A stretch of 63,303 nt of DNA from Gammaproteobacteria bacterium (GTDB taxonomy: Bacteria; Pseudomonadota; Gammaproteobacteria; Pseudomonadales; Azotimanducaceae): positions 1 to 63,303 of the forward strand of contig VXUA01000021.1 in NCBI GenBank assembly GCA_009837185.1. Reading direction: 5' to 3'. Below are positions 1 through 8,148 of the stretch, in pieces (within the stretch, counting starts at the first letter, position 1; every line of letters begins with the position of its first letter). A model generated the notes under the pieces. It was not told the origin of the DNA. It ran no database searches and worked only from the letters and a program-made list of their open reading frames with translations. The position numbers and the translations under genes were made by a program.

Positions 1-46
1 AGTTTGTAGTGTGTCCCCGATTATATAATTTTCAAATTCAAAATGA

Positions 47-253
47 GCCACTACCGGACTGTTTGTTGAAGTTGGTTCGCGCGATGATTTAGCGACACAG
101 CTGGTGATTACTTTTTGCGATATATGGACTTATTCAGGAAAACCACTTCCGTCGGAAATTATCGTTGAAGTTGAGTGTATTAAGGAACAAGAGTTCCTTC
201 GATCGTTCAATCTAAATGTACAGCATGTTCCTCAACAGGTAGCAACTGTTTGA
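47..253 (+). pseudogene. Unidentified gene fragment next to hicA remnant (possible antitoxin)
   Basis: An open frame of about 68 codons without a convincing start codon reads ...FVEVGSRDDLATQLVITF... and ends in TGA at 251-253, two bases before the hicA-like frame. The tail contains PLPSEIIVEVE, which weakly recalls the end of short HicB antitoxins. Position directly upstream of a hicA-like sequence is the main argument for an antitoxin. The family is not recognised with confidence, and the lack of a start suggests a truncated remnant. Confidence 0.3.
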
Positions 254-254
254 C

Positions 255-478
255 GTGGCTTCTGATTACACAAAGGAAGTAGAAGAACGAATTAAGAAAG
301 CGGGATGGCAATTTGACCGATGGGCAGCAAACTGTCTCACAAGATTTACCTGCATAAGAACCGTTCACAACTTACACTCTCGGTTCCGTACAAAATGAAA
401 TCTCGGCAAACTGCAAACAGCATACTAAAACGAACCGGACTTTTAAGATTTTGGGAAGAGCCGCTAAAGGAAATTTGA
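255..478 (+). pseudogene. hicA: HicA-like mRNA interferase toxin, frameshifted remnant
   Basis: Starting from GTG at 255 the frame reads VASDYTKEVEERIKKAGWQF, which matches the N-terminal helix and 'GW' of HicA toxins. Around base 321 the homologous reading moves to another frame and continues GSKLSHKIYLHKN, then LTLSVPYK and TANSILKRTGL. This is the HicA core: the G-S-x-x-x-H catalytic loop, the following strand, and the C-terminal helix. One missing base near 321 explains the break. HicA is a small double-stranded-RNA-binding-like fold that cleaves mRNA and is neutralised by HicB. As drawn, the product is broken, so the locus is probably a dead toxin-antitoxin remnant. Confidence 0.55.
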
Positions 479-551
479 GGAACAACTGGATCGAACGGGT
501 CTGAGCGCGCTTTTGGGGACAGTGATTAAGATAATTTTCAGGAGAAATTAA

Positions 552-800
552 TTGATGACTGATTCTAAGAAAAAACGAACTCGGAGAAGCTTTAGCGATG
601 AGTTTAAACGCGAAGCGGTGGAGCTATTTCAAGGTTCTGGTGTTTCCGCCAAACAGGTGAGTGCTGAACTGGGCATATCGACGTCGCTATTGTATCGCTG
701 GGTGCGCGACGCTCGGGACGATCCGCCCGAGGCAAACCAACCCAGTTACAAGGAGTTGCAGAAGGAGCTGCGGCGTACGCGTCGTGAATTGGATTTTTAA
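552..800 (+). pseudogene. IS3 orfA, truncated by a one-base deletion
   Basis: OrfA is the helix-turn-helix protein that binds IS ends. RRSFSDEFKREAVELF, then VSAELGISTSLLYRWVRD, is the typical HTH_Tnp_1 domain, followed by a leucine-zipper-like segment. The frame stops at TAA 798-800 right after RRELDF. Adding a single T to the run at 794-798 restores ...DFLKKASSYFAS, the standard IS3 OrfA ending, with a stop at 851-853. It also puts OrfB in the canonical -1 frame. The copy therefore looks damaged by loss of one T, unless that base is a sequencing error. GGAG at 541-544 is a good ribosome-binding site for ATG 552 or 555. Confidence 0.7.
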
Positions 801-1719
801 AAAAGGCTTCGAGTTACTTCGCGTCTCAACAGTCGAACGGTATCAATTCCTAGACCAATGGAGTCCGCACTTTCCCGTGGTGGTAATGTGTCCGATATTG
901 CATGTGTGTCGGAGCAAGTACTACGCTTGGCGACAACTCGGTCGAGAGTCGCCGCGGGCGCGATCCGATCGTCGTTTATTGGTGCTGATTCGCAGTCTCC
1001 ACCAGGAGTGGAACGGAATCTTGGGCTATCGACGCATATGCGTTCGGTTGCGACAGGATCACGGGGAATCGATTGGTATCCGGTGGGTGCGACGGTTAAT
1101 GCGAAGTGCGGGATTGTCGGGCGTTCCGAAGAAACGGCGACCCTACCGAAAACCGGGCCGAACCGACCAAAGTGTCCCCGATTTGTTGCAACGGGAGTTC
1201 TCGGCGCAGCAGCCGAACCAGGCATGGGTCACCGACATCACCGAGTTCAGAACGGGAGAAGGCAAGTTGTACTTGTGTGTGATTAAAGATCTCTACGATG
1301 GTACGATTGTGAGTTGGAAAACCCAGGCTCGACCGACTGCAGATTTAGTGGTTTCCACGGTGCAATGGGCGGTCGAAAAGTCTTCACGTCAGGACCGAAA
1401 ACGGACGATACTGCATTCCGATCATGGGAGTCAATACACCAGCCACGCATACCGAAAATGCGTGCAACGCTATGGCTTGAGAATGAGCATGGGACGGGTT
1501 CGGACCTGTGCTGACAATGCTTCAGCCGAGAGTGTGTTTGCGCAGTTGAAGCGAGAGTTGGTGCATCGTTGCCGATTCCGCACTCGACAAGAAGCGATCG
1601 AAAGAATCAACCAGTACTTCTTAAACATCTACAATCCGTGGAGACGAATGCCAATTTCAACCCCAAAACCGAACGCAAAAGTAGCACTCGATGAGAGGAC
1701 AAACGGTGCAGTTTGTTGA
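799..1719 (+). CDS. IS3 orfB, DDE transposase catalytic part
   Basis: OrfB contains the HTH_21 region (FPVVVMCPILHVCRSKYYAW) and an rve/DDE integrase core. The catalytic residues are visible as D in WVTDITEF (codon 1234), D in LHSDHGSQY (codon 1420) and E in ASAESVFAQLK (codon 1528). It ends with a YNPWRRM motif where most relatives have YN..RRH. OrfB has no good start of its own and is normally made as an OrfAB fusion by -1 frameshifting. With the T deletion in orfA the fusion would not form by the usual route, so this copy is probably immobile unless complemented. Confidence 0.75.
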   Translation, partial: KKGFELLRVSTVERYQFLDQWSPHFPVVVMCPILHVCRSKYYAWRQLGRESPRARSDRRLLVLIRSLHQEWNGILGYRRICVRLRQDHGESIGIRWVRRLMRSAGLSGVPKKRRPYRKPGRTDQSVPDLLQREFSAQQPNQAWVTDITEFRTGEGKLYLCVIKDLYDGTIVSWKTQARPTADLVVSTVQWAVEKSSRQDRKRTILHSDHGSQYTSHAYRKCVQRYGLRMSMGRVRTCADNASAESVFAQLKRELVHRCRFRTRQEAIERINQYFLNIYNPWRRMPISTPKPNAKVALDERTNGAVC

Positions 1720-1748
1720 TCAAAAAGTGACTAAAAAAATGTCCCTCA

Positions 1749-2191
1749 AACCGTGCTCAGACCCAACCAACGGCGAGCGTTTCGCGGCATGAACAAAAGC
1801 GACGAAAACTCTCTTTTGAGAATGTTCCAACAATTTACCGTAGCTAGACACCGTAGTCTGATTTCAATGACTGCTCCTTTCCTTCCTCTCGTCCTATGTG
1901 ATCGTTGAGAGAAAAGATATCAAACACAGAGTAGCTACTGTGCATGATTGCATTGCTCACAATCTTCACCCCTCGTCGATGATTCTATGGTATATATGGT
2001 GTTATTTATTCCGATATTTAGCGAGCAAGACAGATATATTTAAGAATGTTGAGAGTGTTTACTTCCTAGATAAGAGTGGTTGCTGAATTCGTGCACTAGT
2101 CAAGGATTTTAGGAGCTGGGTCAATCCGAGTCGAAAACTCAGAAATTACCTCCAACCCAAGTTAGTTTCTTAACTTTTGCTGTTTAAGAGC
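1749..2191. other. Gene-free stretch after the IS3 element
   Basis: AT-rich sequence of about 440 bases with scattered stops. A 62-codon frame near 1898 has no ribosome-binding site and no recognisable sequence. I see no tRNA, repeat or terminator here. Confidence 0.5.
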
Positions 2192-2656
2192 TTACGGGGA
2201 GGATTCTGGAGAGACGTTTTCTGCGACAACCAGTTCGAGCGGAACACTGTCGACTAGTTTAAATTCACCGCTATCAACATCGGAGTAGAGCACCTCAAGC
2301 CGATAGAGACCTGCACCTACGAATGGAAAAACACTAAACTGCACAACATTTCGACTTCGCATGTGCTGTGTCAAATCTACGTCAAAATCAATCTGGTCAA
2401 TCTCTTCTTCATCGGGGCCTTTGATCAGAATACGACCATCACGAATTTCCGATTGATCGATTTTCTCCCGTTCAGAATGAATTACGAAGTCCGCGGTTAA
2501 CGGAACGACTAGTCCTTTAGAGTGTTGTTCGTTAGGAAATGGTCTTTGACTTTCTTTTTCAACTGTAACTTGATCAATAACGTTGATCAAGCTAATGTTT
2601 TTAGATCTTTGGTCCACAATGGTCGTTAGACACAGAACTGCTGAACGATGTTTCAC
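2192..2656 (-). CDS. DUF6941-like conserved hypothetical protein
   Basis: The 154-residue protein starts MKHRSAVLCLTTIVDQRS and soon has SLINVIDQVTVEK. This resembles the DUF6941 pattern of a short strand, 'VD', then a 'L.nV.d' segment. It ends in strand-rich sequence, RLEVLYSDVDSGEFKLVDS, consistent with a small beta-sandwich. No signal peptide or membrane segment is present. Function is unknown. It is the last gene of a three-gene minus-strand unit, and its start overlaps the upstream gene's stop by four bases (ATGA), so translation is probably coupled. The family assignment is tentative. Confidence 0.6.
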   Translation of the reverse strand: MKHRSAVLCLTTIVDQRSKNISLINVIDQVTVEKESQRPFPNEQHSKGLVVPLTADFVIHSEREKIDQSEIRDGRILIKGPDEEEIDQIDFDVDLTQHMRSRNVVQFSVFPFVGAGLYRLEVLYSDVDSGEFKLVDSVPLELVVAENVSPESSP

Positions 2657-3426
2657 GCTACTAACCGCTCTGGTCTATGGAATGAAACTGAATCCTGATC
2701 TTTCGATGGCTTGGGTATCGCTGGCCAGCCGCCATATTTTTTCAAAACACTGCCGCAAAAATTTACATCTGAATGTGAACTTAAGATCAGTGTCAGGGAG
2801 CTTGTATCAATTCCTTCCTGTTTTGTGTCACGCTCTAAATTTGCCTGAATTTTTTGGTAAACTGTGCGGCGCGGCCTCATTTGCGATTCTACTAAGTTTC
2901 CCATAGGATTGACATCTGAATACGGACCTTGCGAATGTTCAGTATCTAGTTGCTTTCTAGATTCATCCCAAAGTACGTAAGAGCGTAAAACCGACGTGGT
3001 TACACTGGTATTTAAACATTGTGAAAACAATTTCAGAAACGGGTCCCATGTTAGGGCTTTGTCTCTACTTTGTTCCAAAAGTCGTTCAGCTAATCGACCA
3101 GACCATACAGAGTTTTTAAGCTTGCATAACAAGTCAATGGCTATATACTCATTTACGGAATCCACGTTAGTAAGAATCCACCCGTAGGTAGCTACTACAG
3201 TGTCATGAGGATTCGCGTATTGTTCATCAAATTCTAGATCACATAGATACTCAATCTCCTTCACTAGAGCGTCCGTCATCGAGGGATTTTCCTGCAATCG
3301 ATTTTGAAGAGACAGAACTGAAGGCTCTGCCTTTATCGCCTCTAAAAATGTATCTAAATCTGATGCGACATTCGCCCGCGCAGCAAAAGAAAATGATTCT
3401 ATTTCTTGCTTTTCAGTAAATTTCAT
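2653..3426 (-). CDS. Unknown protein, middle gene of a coupled three-gene operon
   Basis: 257 residues, not recognised. The N-terminal 170 residues are predicted mostly helical by eye (ASDLDTFLEAIKAEPSVLSL, NEYIAIDLLCKLKNSVWS). The C-terminal part contains a basic segment (RPRRTVYQKIQANLER) and ends KKYGGWPAIPKPS. It has no signal peptide, membrane segment or nucleotide-binding motif. It overlaps its neighbours by four bases on both sides (ATGA junctions), which argues strongly that the three proteins are made together and may act together. Confidence 0.65.
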   Translation of the reverse strand: MKFTEKQEIESFSFAARANVASDLDTFLEAIKAEPSVLSLQNRLQENPSMTDALVKEIEYLCDLEFDEQYANPHDTVVATYGWILTNVDSVNEYIAIDLLCKLKNSVWSGRLAERLLEQSRDKALTWDPFLKLFSQCLNTSVTTSVLRSYVLWDESRKQLDTEHSQGPYSDVNPMGNLVESQMRPRRTVYQKIQANLERDTKQEGIDTSSLTLILSSHSDVNFCGSVLKKYGGWPAIPKPSKDQDSVSFHRPERLVA

Positions 3427-3929
3427 TTTCTCTCAGAGTAGTACACACGTGTGGTTCCAAATAAGATCGGTACATCTTTCTCAGAATGAAGATACTCACC
3501 GTCTTGACCCCACTTACTCAGGACGCGAATAACCCAATCCCCAGCTTCTACATTTCCTTCTTTTTTCATGATTATACCAACATGTCGAATGGCTGTTCGA
3601 TCATTGTTATTGTAGTACACAATCAAATCACCTGGAACCGCCTCGTTACGATGCACTTCACGGTACTCGTCCTCTTCAAGCAATTTTGGTACATACTTGG
3701 GCTCAATCCAAGCTCGACGAAAAGCGAATACCATACCTACACAGTTGTAGGTCGAATCCAGCGATCGCGTTTTGATACGAGAGAACTTGGTTCGCTGAAC
3801 CCTATCAGCTTCTCTCATCGCGTCCGGAGGTCTGGAGTGGTATCTTTGTGTTGGTATCTTACTTCCCTTTCGCGTTTCTAGATTCACACCGACATCAAAG
3901 TCCGGTGGCAGTATTAAGATCTGCTCCAT
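3423..3929 (-). CDS. NlpC/P60-like cysteine peptidase-fold protein
   Basis: 168 residues with a papain-like NlpC/P60 pattern: Cys63 in DSTYNCVGMVFAF, then the strand VPGDLIVYY (98-106), His116 in IRHVGIIMK, and WGQDGEYLH with His148 near the end. Spacing and motif order fit a Cys-His-(His) triad as in NlpC/P60 relatives, including DUF7689-type proteins. There is no signal peptide, so a cytoplasmic target rather than cell-wall peptide is suggested. It is the first gene of the operon. In other bacteria such intracellular cysteine-peptidase folds occur as toxin or effector domains. That role is inferred here, not shown. Confidence 0.6.
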   Translation of the reverse strand: MEQILILPPDFDVGVNLETRKGSKIPTQRYHSRPPDAMREADRVQRTKFSRIKTRSLDSTYNCVGMVFAFRRAWIEPKYVPKLLEEDEYREVHRNEAVPGDLIVYYNNNDRTAIRHVGIIMKKEGNVEAGDWVIRVLSKWGQDGEYLHSEKDVPILFGTTRVYYSERK

Positions 3930-4087
3930 ACCTTCGGTATTATCTTAATTCAGACACTTACATAAGACCGAGATCTAACGGCCATCAATCGTAATGACCA
4001 GCTGAATACCTGTTCATTTTGGCATTTCTATAGTGTTCCGTGTCAAGGGTACTACTGCAGTATTTTCAAGAACTCAATGATAAATCG

Positions 4088-5419
4088 CTAATTTGATTCT
4101 CGAACTGAACTTGGACGCGGCCAAATACTTCTGGCTTGTTCAAACAGTCGCGCTGATCGCGCTCGGATTCTGTCTTCGTCCCACGAGTCACAACTTACTA
4201 GCTCTCGATTGAGAAACAGCACACTGTGTTCTTCGAAGGCATTCTTTTTCACTGTCCATTCTCTGTTCGACAAAACTGAATTGAACGAAGCCTTAACTAA
4301 TGTGAGATTACCAATCGTATGGAGCAGTGATTCACGACGTTCTTGCAAACTTTCAGGACTCTCACTCTCGGGAAGAGGCCAATGTGCATGCCAAGAAACT
4401 GGCATGATGTGTTCGATTTGTAAACTACCTGCATCCAATACGTTACCTACTTCCGAGTGCTTGGTATGCAGTTGCTCTTCGATCGCTAGTAGTACCATAC
4501 GTAAACGGCCTTGTGCAATCCAATAATAAAGCGGTGCTTCTAAAAACCGTTTTTCAAACTCTTCGTCGGTTGGCCAAATTTCACCTAACGCGTCCTGTTT
4601 TCCTAAATAGTCGATCAGCACCTGATCCGCGGGTTCGCAACTCTCATCCAATATCCCCATTAGTCTTTCGCTGATTTTCGCATATACGCGAGTGTGGAAA
4701 CCACAAACTGCTCTCCTTACGAAAAAACTGTCTAATGTTGTTATACATTTAGACAATACTGGCTCGTCGCCTTTAAGTGCTTCATTAGTGAGGAGCCAAA
4801 ACAATAGCGGGGTCACGGCACCAAGGTTCATTACTCTACACCTTCGCAAAAACGGGCTAATCTCCTCTATTGTGCATTCGTCAATTTCGCGGTACAACTT
4901 TGCGACATCGCGAAGATCTCTAGCAACATCTAAAATCGATAAGCCCCTGTCTCGTTCGCTCTTTGAATACTTTCGAAAAGTTTCAAACTCTCGGTAGTGT
5001 CTTGTTATTCTGCGACTTTGAAACGTCAGCCAATGATTCAGAAGAACATCTATTCTAGGACGCCTATTAAACCCACGTCCAATTTCTCGTGCCCAATATC
5101 CTTCACTATCTTCATCAAAATTCCAAAGCTCTAATTTCCGTACATGTCCCCCTTCAAAAAATTCTGTGCGCCTGTTAGCTTCATGAAGTATGTTGTTCTT
5201 AACCATGTCGGACTGAAGCAATGGTGTGCCTCTTGCGTTCATCGTTTCAAAAATAAGGTGGGGATCTTCGTCTCCTAGATCGATAACTACCAATTCGAGG
5301 TGTAGTCGTATAGCTTGTCCGATTGCATCCGCTATTTTTTCGTTTTCAATTTCACGTGCTTCTTGAGCGTCTAACCAACTCTGAGTTTGCGTCTTGAAAT
5401 ACTCGTGTGCTCTTACCAC
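4088..5419 (-). pseudogene. DUF262-DUF1524 (GmrSD-like) protein, C-terminal part after frameshift
   Basis: 443 residues that continue the upstream fragment at 5419-5904. The N-terminal part finishes the DUF262 domain (LELVVIDLGDEDPHLIFETM, MNARGTPLLQSDMVKNNIL). The C-terminal DUF1524 domain carries the HNH-like nuclease motif IEHIMPVSW with His337, followed by LLHTIGNLTLV and the trailing asparagine. Together with the upstream piece the length is about 604 residues, normal for one-polypeptide GmrSD relatives, which cut modified phage DNA. The only start here is GTG 5419, inside the fragment's stop codon, so this is best read as a frameshifted single gene. Confidence 0.8.
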
Positions 5420-5904
5420 TAACGAATCACGGTGGGGTTTATAGCGTCTAACTCGTCATGCATCGCATGTCGAAATGCATCACGATCAAAAACTGTGGGC
5501 CAAATCTTGAACCTGCAATTGGGATCATCACCAATATCCTCTTCCTCATTTTCGATCAACCGCCTTAATCGTTGGGATTCTTTTACGTGTTTGTTGCTTG
5601 TTATGACTTCTTGAACTGCATCCATCAATAGTTGGAGCGTTGTTAGTCTCTGTTGCCCGTCAATGACTATACCCCGAGCAATCTCACCCGTACTCGGTTT
5701 CGGTTGAAGAACGACCGCCCCTAAAAAGTGTTTTTCTTTATAGGTTGCACTCTCAAGTATGTTTTCGGCAATGTCTGTTATGTCCTCCCATAGGGGTTCC
5801 CATTGCCGATCTTTATCCCAAATATATCTACGTTGGAATTCCGGAATTTCGTATCGGACTGGTAATCGAAAGAGTTCTAATGGTGTAATTAGTTTAGTTT
5901 CCAT
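5419..5904 (-). pseudogene. DUF262 (GmrS-like) N-terminal part of the same broken gene
   Basis: 161 residues holding the ParB/DUF262 NTPase core: IPEFQRRYIW (20-29) and VIDGQQRLTTL (80-90), the signature of GmrS-type GTP-dependent regulation. The frame ends in TAG, whose last base is the first base of the downstream GTG. Inserting one T before this TAG gives an uninterrupted reading ...IRLVVRAHEYF, which is what intact relatives have. A one-base deletion is therefore the simplest explanation. Reinitiation at the overlapping GTG could still produce two subunits, as in natural split GmrS/GmrD pairs. Confidence 0.75.
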
Positions 5905-6367
5905 ATTTGAGTTCTTAAATACTTAACCTCAGCTGTCAGAAATTGAAAGGCTTGTGGAAGAAAGAATTTTAGATTTCCGTCTATTGTCTAACGAGTACGT
6001 GTTGAATCGTCTATATGTTAGCGGATACAAAGCAATTCGAGCGAGCTTGAACTATTGAATCCCTACAATCCTAACGTGCTACTGACTGAAAACTCACTAG
6101 ACTACAGAATGGTTAGAGGCCTGCTTGAGAGTTCGAGTAGCGAACCCTATGCATTTGTATCAGAAGGCACTCTTAGTCGAGTGCAGGTTTCAAATCAGCA
6201 GGTCGTCCATCAAGGAATCAAAGATGAACGGCGCTTTGAAGGATGGAGGAAACAAGATGAACATTGACAACACAAGCACAGTTGCTAGTCTCGCTTTTTA
6301 TGAGTCATCAGCACTAGAAACGATAAATTTGGTAATTATATACCAAAGTGCCGCGCTGGAAATACGC
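5905..6367. other. Non-coding or decayed stretch, possible AAA ATPase remnant
   Basis: About 460 bases without an intact gene. On the plus strand around 6000-6100 two frames read RLYVSGYKAIRAS and then LNPYNPNVLL. This resembles the start of RecF/OLD-type AAA ATPases (strand, G-Y/F-K, then N-V-L before a Walker A), but the Walker motif is absent and the frame is broken. I treat it as a possible fossil only. Confidence 0.25.
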
Positions 6368-6628
6368 CTAGTTGCCGTTACCTTCGGCTCTCATTCGTTC
6401 CAATTCCGTATGACCAGACCACGTAAGTCGATCAATACCGCTCGGCATCTTTTTATCCAACGAGTAGCAGGTATCAATATAGCCAGCCTCTTCGCACAAC
6501 TTCACGTGCTCTCGGACTTCATAAATGTTGTAGTCATCAAATTCTGGCAAAGGTATTTCGTTTCCGTTGGTCGCTTTGCGCTCGGTGTATTCAAGGATTT
6601 TGAACACCAGTTTTTTGTGCAGTTTCAT
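6368..6628 (-). CDS. DUF2513-like protein, short
   Basis: 86 residues: MKLHKKLVFKILEY, then YNIYEVREHVKLCEEAGYID, then IDRLTWSGHTELERMR. This is the winged-helix-like pattern of DUF2513 (N-terminal helix, 'H..lL.eAGli', 'i.rLTW.GH.fl'). Most relatives continue 20-40 residues past the GH motif, so this one is short at the C-terminus. The family's function is unknown. It is common in phages and genomic islands. The gene lies next to and divergent from an IS1595-family transposase. Confidence 0.6.
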   Translation of the reverse strand: MKLHKKLVFKILEYTERKATNGNEIPLPEFDDYNIYEVREHVKLCEEAGYIDTCYSLDKKMPSGIDRLTWSGHTELERMRAEGNGN

Positions 6629-6737
6629 ACTGATATTTTACTCAGGAAAAAGTTGTAAATATCTCTGAAAAACTCATACAAAAGTGCCGAAAATAACTAT
6701 AATAATAGTATGAATCTAACTAATAGGAAACACCGTT

Positions 6738-7682
6738 ATGAGCGGACCCGGTAAGCATTTTCGCGTAGGTATTTCTCTGCGAGAAATCTTCCAAATATTC
6801 CCCGATAGTGAGACCGCTGAAAAGTGGTTTGTCAATCAACTTTGGGGTGGTTATATCACTTGTCCAAAGTGTGGTTCTGACAACGTCCAAACAGGAGCCA
6901 AGCATAAGTCCATGCCGTACCGCTGTCGAGTACGGTCATGTAGCAAACGATTTAGCGTCCGCTATGGTACCGTAATGGAGAGTTCTAAACTTGACTATCA
7001 GGTTTGGGCGATTGCCATTTATTTGATTGTTACAGGTATCAAAGGAGTATCCAGTATGAAACTCCACAGAGACCTGAACATCACGCAGAAATCCGCTTGG
7101 CATCTAGCCCACCGACTCCGCAAGTGTTTGGAAGCGGACGGGATTAAGGAATTTGTTGGACCCGTAGAGGTTGATGAAACCTATATCGGTGGCAAAGAGC
7201 GCAATAAGCACAAGTCCAAAAGATTGAACGCTGGACGTGGTGCAGTAGGAAAAACTGCGGTTATCGGGATGAAAGACCGCAAAACAGATGAGATCGTAGC
7301 AGAGGTCATTGAAGATACCGATAGACCCACGCTACAAGGATTTATTCTTCGTAAAGTTCAACCGAATAGCAAGGTGTTCACTGATGATGCTCTCGCATAT
7401 CGCGGAATGCCCTTGCAACATCAATCCGTCAAACACTCCGTTGGTGAGTATGTCAATGGCATGGCTCATACTAACGGTATCGAGTCGTTCTGGTCGTTGC
7501 TCAAACGAGGTTATCACGGAACGTATCATCATATGAGCCGTCAGCACCTGTTCCGTTATGTGAGCGAGTTTGCAATGCGCCACAACCTTCGCAGGTGCGA
7601 CACCGCGCTCCAACTAGGAGTTATCGCCCGAAAAATGGAAGGACGACAACTCCGCTATAACGATCTTGTCGAGAAAGAGTGA
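6738..7682 (+). CDS. IS1595-family transposase
   Basis: 314 residues. An N-terminal zinc ribbon is visible (CPKC at 42-45, CRVRSC at 63-68). It is followed by a DDE_Tnp_IS1595 catalytic domain with VEVDETYIGG (Asp146), FTDD (Asp216/217) and HTNGIESFWSLLKRG (Asn246/Glu249). It appears intact. GGAAACACC upstream gives a weak ribosome-binding site (AGGAA). No convincing terminal inverted repeats could be found by eye around 6640-6735 or after 8092, so the element's borders are not given. The stop overlaps the start of a small downstream gene. Confidence 0.85.
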   Translation: MSGPGKHFRVGISLREIFQIFPDSETAEKWFVNQLWGGYITCPKCGSDNVQTGAKHKSMPYRCRVRSCSKRFSVRYGTVMESSKLDYQVWAIAIYLIVTGIKGVSSMKLHRDLNITQKSAWHLAHRLRKCLEADGIKEFVGPVEVDETYIGGKERNKHKSKRLNAGRGAVGKTAVIGMKDRKTDEIVAEVIEDTDRPTLQGFILRKVQPNSKVFTDDALAYRGMPLQHQSVKHSVGEYVNGMAHTNGIESFWSLLKRGYHGTYHHMSRQHLFRYVSEFAMRHNLRRCDTALQLGVIARKMEGRQLRYNDLVEKE

Positions 7683-8092
7683 TGGCTTCAAAGAAACACA
7701 AGGATTGGGTGAGGCACCGTGCCAAGTGTAATCTCAAAGGTGTGTTCAGGGAATTGGTGTGTGTGATAGAAAAGGACATTGAAACCTTCGCCGCATTACC
7801 ATATGAAGAGAGAGAAGGGCTTGGTAGGTACAAGTGCAAATCCGATGAAGCGGTTGCAACAATAGGCGAAATAGATGGCTCAAACAATTTTTTGCATGGT
7901 CGTAAACTGAGCTGTGTACGAGTCATACGAAAGACTAGATCAATTAAGGCATACTTCGGAAACGATTTGATTTTCAAGGCGGTTCCGCAATGGAATTCTG
8001 GCACGCTTGAGTGTGACCTGTTTATTGACGATGAAGTATATTCGCTTTGGCAATTGAGCGAAAAAGCGATTGGAGATTTACTGTTTAGTTAA
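7682..8092 (+). CDS. Unknown protein, probable IS1595 passenger gene
   Basis: 136 residues from ATG 7682, whose A is the last base of the transposase TGA (TGATG overlap). A GTG three bases earlier is an alternative start. The protein is basic at the N-terminus (MASKKHKDWVRHRAK) and then mixed alpha/beta with no recognised motif. Some IS1595 members are known to carry passenger genes after the transposase. Coupling and shared direction suggest that here, and the function is not known. Confidence 0.55.
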   Translation: MASKKHKDWVRHRAKCNLKGVFRELVCVIEKDIETFAALPYEEREGLGRYKCKSDEAVATIGEIDGSNNFLHGRKLSCVRVIRKTRSIKAYFGNDLIFKAVPQWNSGTLECDLFIDDEVYSLWQLSEKAIGDLLFS

Positions 8093-8148
8093 GACCAATA
8101 GTGTTTATTAGGAATCAACATAAATCAACAGGATTTAGTAAAATGTTT

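Larger units (their letters stand above)
514..1748 (+). mobile_element. IS3-family insertion sequence
   Basis: The element is about 1.2 kb, which is usual for IS3, with orfA and orfB overlapping at an A-rich frameshift window (796-804). The left end begins TGGGGACAGTG near 514. The right end, read on the opposite strand, begins TGAGGGACATT near 1748, so the ends share an imperfect TG-GGGACA inverted repeat with the TG...CA termini expected of IS3. The exact boundaries are inferred. No clear target duplication is visible. It lies just downstream of the decayed toxin remnant. Confidence 0.7.

Noticed and set aside
1-30. End of a second IS3 copy (GTGTCCCCGA at 11-20)
   Set aside because: Only about eight bases resemble the IS ends, and the same short string also occurs by chance inside orfB.
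6125-6658. 177-codon plus-strand ORF opposite the DUF2513-like gene
   Set aside because: Composition and lack of ribosome-binding site suggest an antisense shadow; the minus-strand frame matches a known family pattern.
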